From Marine group II euryarchaeote REDSEA-S11_B3N4 (GTDB taxonomy: Archaea > Thermoplasmatota > Poseidoniia > Poseidoniales > Thalassarchaeaceae): DNA of 64,000 nucleotides. A program made the translations under genes and the position numbers. This document shows positions 61,822 through 64,000 of this stretch, one piece after another (position 1 is the stretch's first letter; every line of letters begins with the position of its first letter). Where the stretch lies: positions 1-64,000 of the forward strand of contig LURR01000012.1 of the NCBI GenBank assembly GCA_001628485.1, read 5' to 3'. The notes beneath the pieces are model-generated. The model was not told where the DNA came from and did not search any database. It saw nothing but the letters and a program-made list of their open reading frames with translations.

Positions 61822-62055
61822 ATGTCAACCGGATACGTACTCCTAGATGTAGAGCCAGGAACGGAGTATACGGTGTTCGAAAAAGCCTCTTCACTGGCCT
61901 TCGTTTCTGATGCCCAAGTTCTGTTCGGAGACCATGACATGATATTGAAAATAGAAGCTGACAGCATGGGAGAAATTGCAAAACTAGTTGTCGACTCAGT
62001 ACGCTCGATTGAGGGAGTAACTAACACGAAAACCCTGGCTTGTGCAGAATTATAG
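61822..62055 (+). CDS. Stand-alone AsnC/Lrp ligand-binding (RAM) domain
   Basis: 77 residues forming only the regulatory half of Lrp-like proteins: TGYVLLDVEPGTEYTVFEKA, FGDHDMILKIEADSM and SIEGVTNTKTLACAEL. There is no helix-turn-helix. Such short proteins (SraA-type) form rings that bind amino acids or modulate full-length Lrp partners; a full Lrp is encoded at 1990. It lies upstream of the MC1 gene on the same strand. Confidence 0.87.
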   Translation: MSTGYVLLDVEPGTEYTVFEKASSLAFVSDAQVLFGDHDMILKIEADSMGEIAKLVVDSVRSIEGVTNTKTLACAEL

Positions 62056-62115
62056 CATTCGCATCTACTAGAAATCAGCCCACTTTGCTTCAGTATGCCG
62101 ATATTCCGGCTCAAG

Positions 62116-62151
62116 TTTATTATCTATGTAATACCACAGCTAGCCGGAGGA
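62116..62151 (+). promoter_or_regulatory. TATA-like box and Shine-Dalgarno of the MC1 gene
   Basis: TTTATTAT at 62116-62123 lies 37 bases before the ATG, and GGAGGA at 62146-62151 lies 8 bases before it. Both match archaeal positions for a short-leader transcript of an abundant protein. Confidence 0.55.
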
Positions 62152-62159
62152 ATCCAAGA

Positions 62160-62423
62160 ATGGCAGACAAGAAATATTTCGTGTTAATGCAGAACGGCAA
62201 GGACACTGCTCAAGTGTTCCACAGCAAGCAGCCCAGAGGAGCAGCTCTGAAGGCAGCTTCAAGAGGTGTCACCGACATCCACCTCAGGGAAAGAGGAACA
62301 AACAGAGTTCACGTGTTCTCTGGATCAAAGAGCAAGGTCCCTAAGGGGGCGAACGCACCAGACTGGCTACCTGACATGATAAACAAGGCCAACGTGAAGA
62401 AGTTGCGAATCGACCGTATTTGA
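62160..62423 (+). CDS. mc1: Non-histone chromatin protein MC1
   Basis: 87 residues from ATG 62160, with GGAGGA 8 bases upstream; the longer frame from 62040 overlaps the preceding gene. MC1 is a monomeric architectural protein that bends DNA sharply. The family pattern is well kept: YFVLMQNGKDTAQVFHSKQP, RGAALKAASRG, then IHLRERGTNRVHVF with the Arg/Thr-rich DNA-contact turn, and a WLPDMINKANVKK end. It is slightly shorter than the methanogen version in the loop after RG. No archaeal histone is seen here. Confidence 0.93.
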   Translation: MADKKYFVLMQNGKDTAQVFHSKQPRGAALKAASRGVTDIHLRERGTNRVHVFSGSKSKVPKGANAPDWLPDMINKANVKKLRIDRI

Positions 62424-62494
62424 GCATAGTCTGAATCGACTTTCACATGTGGTTTTCCTGTACAAGTAGCGGAAGCCAGGGAATCTCGAAGAAT

Positions 62495-63424
62495 TTAGTC
62501 CGAACGGAATCTCTCTCGGGCCCTTTCTGTCCTCTCGCTTTCTAGCTTCTTCGCCTCTTCTATTCTAGCTCTCTCGGCATCTTGAGCAGTAGTAGCCTGC
62601 TTATTGTTCCCAGGATCGGCGGTCTGCACGAACTCTTCCGAGAAATAGCTTAAAACTCCTGATGTTAGGTTTCCTACGGCTTTAATTGGGTTTACCAATG
62701 GGTCGAAATATTCCGTTACTACCCTTTCTTTCAGTGGAATCAGAGCATTATCTGTAATTTGTATTCCTGCGGGACACACTTCAGTGCAACACCTTGTGAT
62801 GTTACAATAGCTAATTCCAAAGTCATCTTTAATTTCTGGAATCCTATTCTCGGTATCCAAAGGGTGCATTTCTAAACTAGCGAGTCTGACAAAGAAACGA
62901 GGTCCTGCAAACTCATCGAATTTCTGGTGCTCCCTCATCACGTGACATGTATTTACACAAAGCATACACTCAATACAAGACCTAAACTCTTGAATTCTGT
63001 CAGCCTCATGTTGGTTGAATACCCAATCAGGGTCTTCTGGGCCGTTTATCGGCTTGATCTTCCTATCAACCTCGTAGGCCCATGAAGTATCTGTTACCAA
63101 ATCTCGGACCAATGGGAATGACTGCATCGGCCGAATATCCACAGGGCCCTCGTAGTCTCCCATTTCTTCCTTTATGTCATCCATTCTTGTCATGCACATT
63201 AGTCTTGGCTTGCCATTAACTTCCGCACTACACGAACCACACTTACCCGCTTTACAGTTCCAGCGACAAGCTAGGTCCGGGGCTTCCTCTGCCTGAATTC
63301 TATGAATCACATCCAGTACAACCATGCCCTCATCTAGGTCCACAGTATATTCTTTCATTTCTCCAATTGGAGAACCAGATTCATCCGGATGTCCTCTGAA
63401 AACACTGAATGTAACTTTATCCAT
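62495..63424 (-). CDS. sdhB: Succinate dehydrogenase iron-sulfur subunit
   Basis: 309 residues. It passes electrons from the FAD of SdhA to quinone. Three clusters are marked: [2Fe-2S] by CRWNCKAGKCGSC, [4Fe-4S] by CIECMLCVNTCH, and the last cluster by CNITRCCTEVCP. The C-terminal 45 residues form a charged helical tail (rich in Glu, Arg, Lys) not needed for the clusters. The ATG follows the SdhA stop after one base, so both are translated as one operon. Membrane anchor genes are outside the window. Confidence 0.95.
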   Translation of the reverse strand: MDKVTFSVFRGHPDESGSPIGEMKEYTVDLDEGMVVLDVIHRIQAEEAPDLACRWNCKAGKCGSCSAEVNGKPRLMCMTRMDDIKEEMGDYEGPVDIRPMQSFPLVRDLVTDTSWAYEVDRKIKPINGPEDPDWVFNQHEADRIQEFRSCIECMLCVNTCHVMREHQKFDEFAGPRFFVRLASLEMHPLDTENRIPEIKDDFGISYCNITRCCTEVCPAGIQITDNALIPLKERVVTEYFDPLVNPIKAVGNLTSGVLSYFSEEFVQTADPGNNKQATTAQDAERARIEEAKKLESERTERARERFRSD

Positions 63425-63425
63425 C

Positions 63426-64000
63426 CTACTCCTCCTCTAACAAGTCCTCTGAGTCTAATAGATCCCTCAAATCATCAGGCATGGGGGGGTAGGAAGTGTA
63501 GTCAATTTCCATTTTCCCATTTACTTGTTTAATTCTACTATTTAACTTGCCCCACTTTGAATTGTCAGGGGATGGGAAATCATCCCTTGTATGGCCTCCC
63601 CTACTTTCCTCCCTCATCAGCGCAGATAGAGCACACATCCTGCTTACATCTATCATTGCTGCTATCTCTAATGCTTGGTGCCAGCCAGGATTGTAGACTC
63701 TCCCGCCCGGAGACGTAGTGTTCTTCCCCCTAGCCTCCAGATCATCTAGGTCCTCCAAAGCTTCTTCCAGAAGCTTGCGTGTTCGGATTATTCCTACTTT
63801 ATTCTGCATCATTACCCTGAGATCATCTACCACTTTTGCAGGATTTTCTCCATCTTCCCTCCCGAGCGGTTCGAGCATCTCCGTTATCACCCTGTCAATT
63901 TCCTCATCGTCTATCTCTTCGAAATTACCCACCTGACTTGCAGACTTCGCTGCATTCTCTCCAGCAATCTTCCCGAAGGTAATGAGGTCAGACAAAGAAT
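63426..64000 (-). CDS. sdhA: Succinate dehydrogenase flavoprotein subunit, C-terminal part
   Basis: The frame is open at the right edge, so only about the last 191 residues are seen. The SDLITFGKIAGE segment is the end of the FAD domain. The remainder is the helical C-terminal domain, with LRVMMQNKVGIIRTRKLLEEAL and SRGGHTRDDFP (His and Arg of the active-site side). SdhA oxidises succinate to fumarate. It is coupled to sdhB downstream. Confidence 0.93.
   Translation of the reverse strand, partial: SLSDLITFGKIAGENAAKSASQVGNFEEIDDEEIDRVITEMLEPLGREDGENPAKVVDDLRVMMQNKVGIIRTRKLLEEALEDLDDLEARGKNTTSPGGRVYNPGWHQALEIAAMIDVSRMCALSALMREESRGGHTRDDFPSPDNSKWGKLNSRIKQVNGKMEIDYTSYPPMPDDLRDLLDSEDLLEEE

Noticed and set aside
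62040-62159. 40-residue N-terminal extension of MC1
   Set aside because: It overlaps the upstream AsnC-domain gene and the promoter; GGAGGA before 62160 fixes the start.

Overview
The window reads as the chromosome of an aerobic marine euryarchaeon of the Marine Group II type (Candidatus Poseidoniales or close kin). This placement is inferred from gene content; no 16S rRNA is present. The information-processing genes are archaeal: EF-1alpha, S10, S8e, S28e, L24e, L7Ae, aIF5B, SRP19, Sec61-beta, family B DNA polymerase, a GINS subunit, Hjc, deoxyhypusine synthase and an MC1 chromatin protein. Beside them sit aerobic respiratory genes (cytochrome oxidase subunit II, succinate dehydrogenase, UbiA/UbiD quinone enzymes, CcmF) and bacterial-type genes (UvrB, ThrH-like phosphatase, NSUN-type methyltransferase). 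Coding density is very high, no gap exceeds 300 bases, and many neighbours overlap by a few bases.

Layout. 1-2.4 kb: a cut-off secreted protein with a CxCH motif, coxB, a Toprim protein and an Lrp regulator. 2.5-9.3 kb: an RNA m5C methyltransferase, Sec61-beta, several unrecognised proteins, then a RimK ligase overlapping a XerA-type recombinase. 9.4-13.5 kb: a SAP-domain membrane protein, a ParA ATPase and a DMT-family transporter whose first residues look like a ParB N-terminus. 13.5-19.4 kb: a cell-surface polysaccharide or glycolipid island (two glycosyltransferases, SDR, methyltransferase, nucleotidyltransferase). 19.5-20.6 kb: a broken iodotyrosine-deiodinase-like nitroreductase and a secreted protein with a PGF-CTERM-like tail. 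20.6-30 kb: translation, SRP, amino-acid and replication genes, ending in the EF-1alpha/S10 pair.

30-41.9 kb: bleomycin-hydrolase-type peptidase, GINS, tRNA-Leu, phosphoglycolate-phosphatase-like HAD, a P1B metal ATPase, a triple zinc ribbon, a long coiled-coil protein, a second ParA with a damaged Walker A motif, MoxR, aIF5B and Ndk. 42-45.4 kb: a ribosomal cluster (L24e, S28e, L7Ae), PRPP synthetase, tRNA-Ile and a PRC-barrel-like protein. 45.5-54.2 kb: a class III aminotransferase behind an AT-rich control region, an Hc1-like small protein, deoxyhypusine synthase, UvrB and UbiA/UbiD. 54.3-64 kb: geranylgeranyl reductase, a GC-rich ccmF, FKBP, site-2 protease, Hjc, macro-domain protein, a lone AsnC ligand-binding domain, MC1, and SdhB with the C-terminus of SdhA.

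The most unusual unit is the co-directional SAP-membrane protein / ParA / ParB-like-transporter set at 9.4-13.5 kb, which could be a membrane-linked DNA or protein positioning system. Other notable points are the ParA with a changed catalytic lysine, the inverted repeat containing the EF-1alpha Shine-Dalgarno, the zinc-less L24e and the pair of candidate chromatin proteins. No CRISPR array or insertion sequence was seen.
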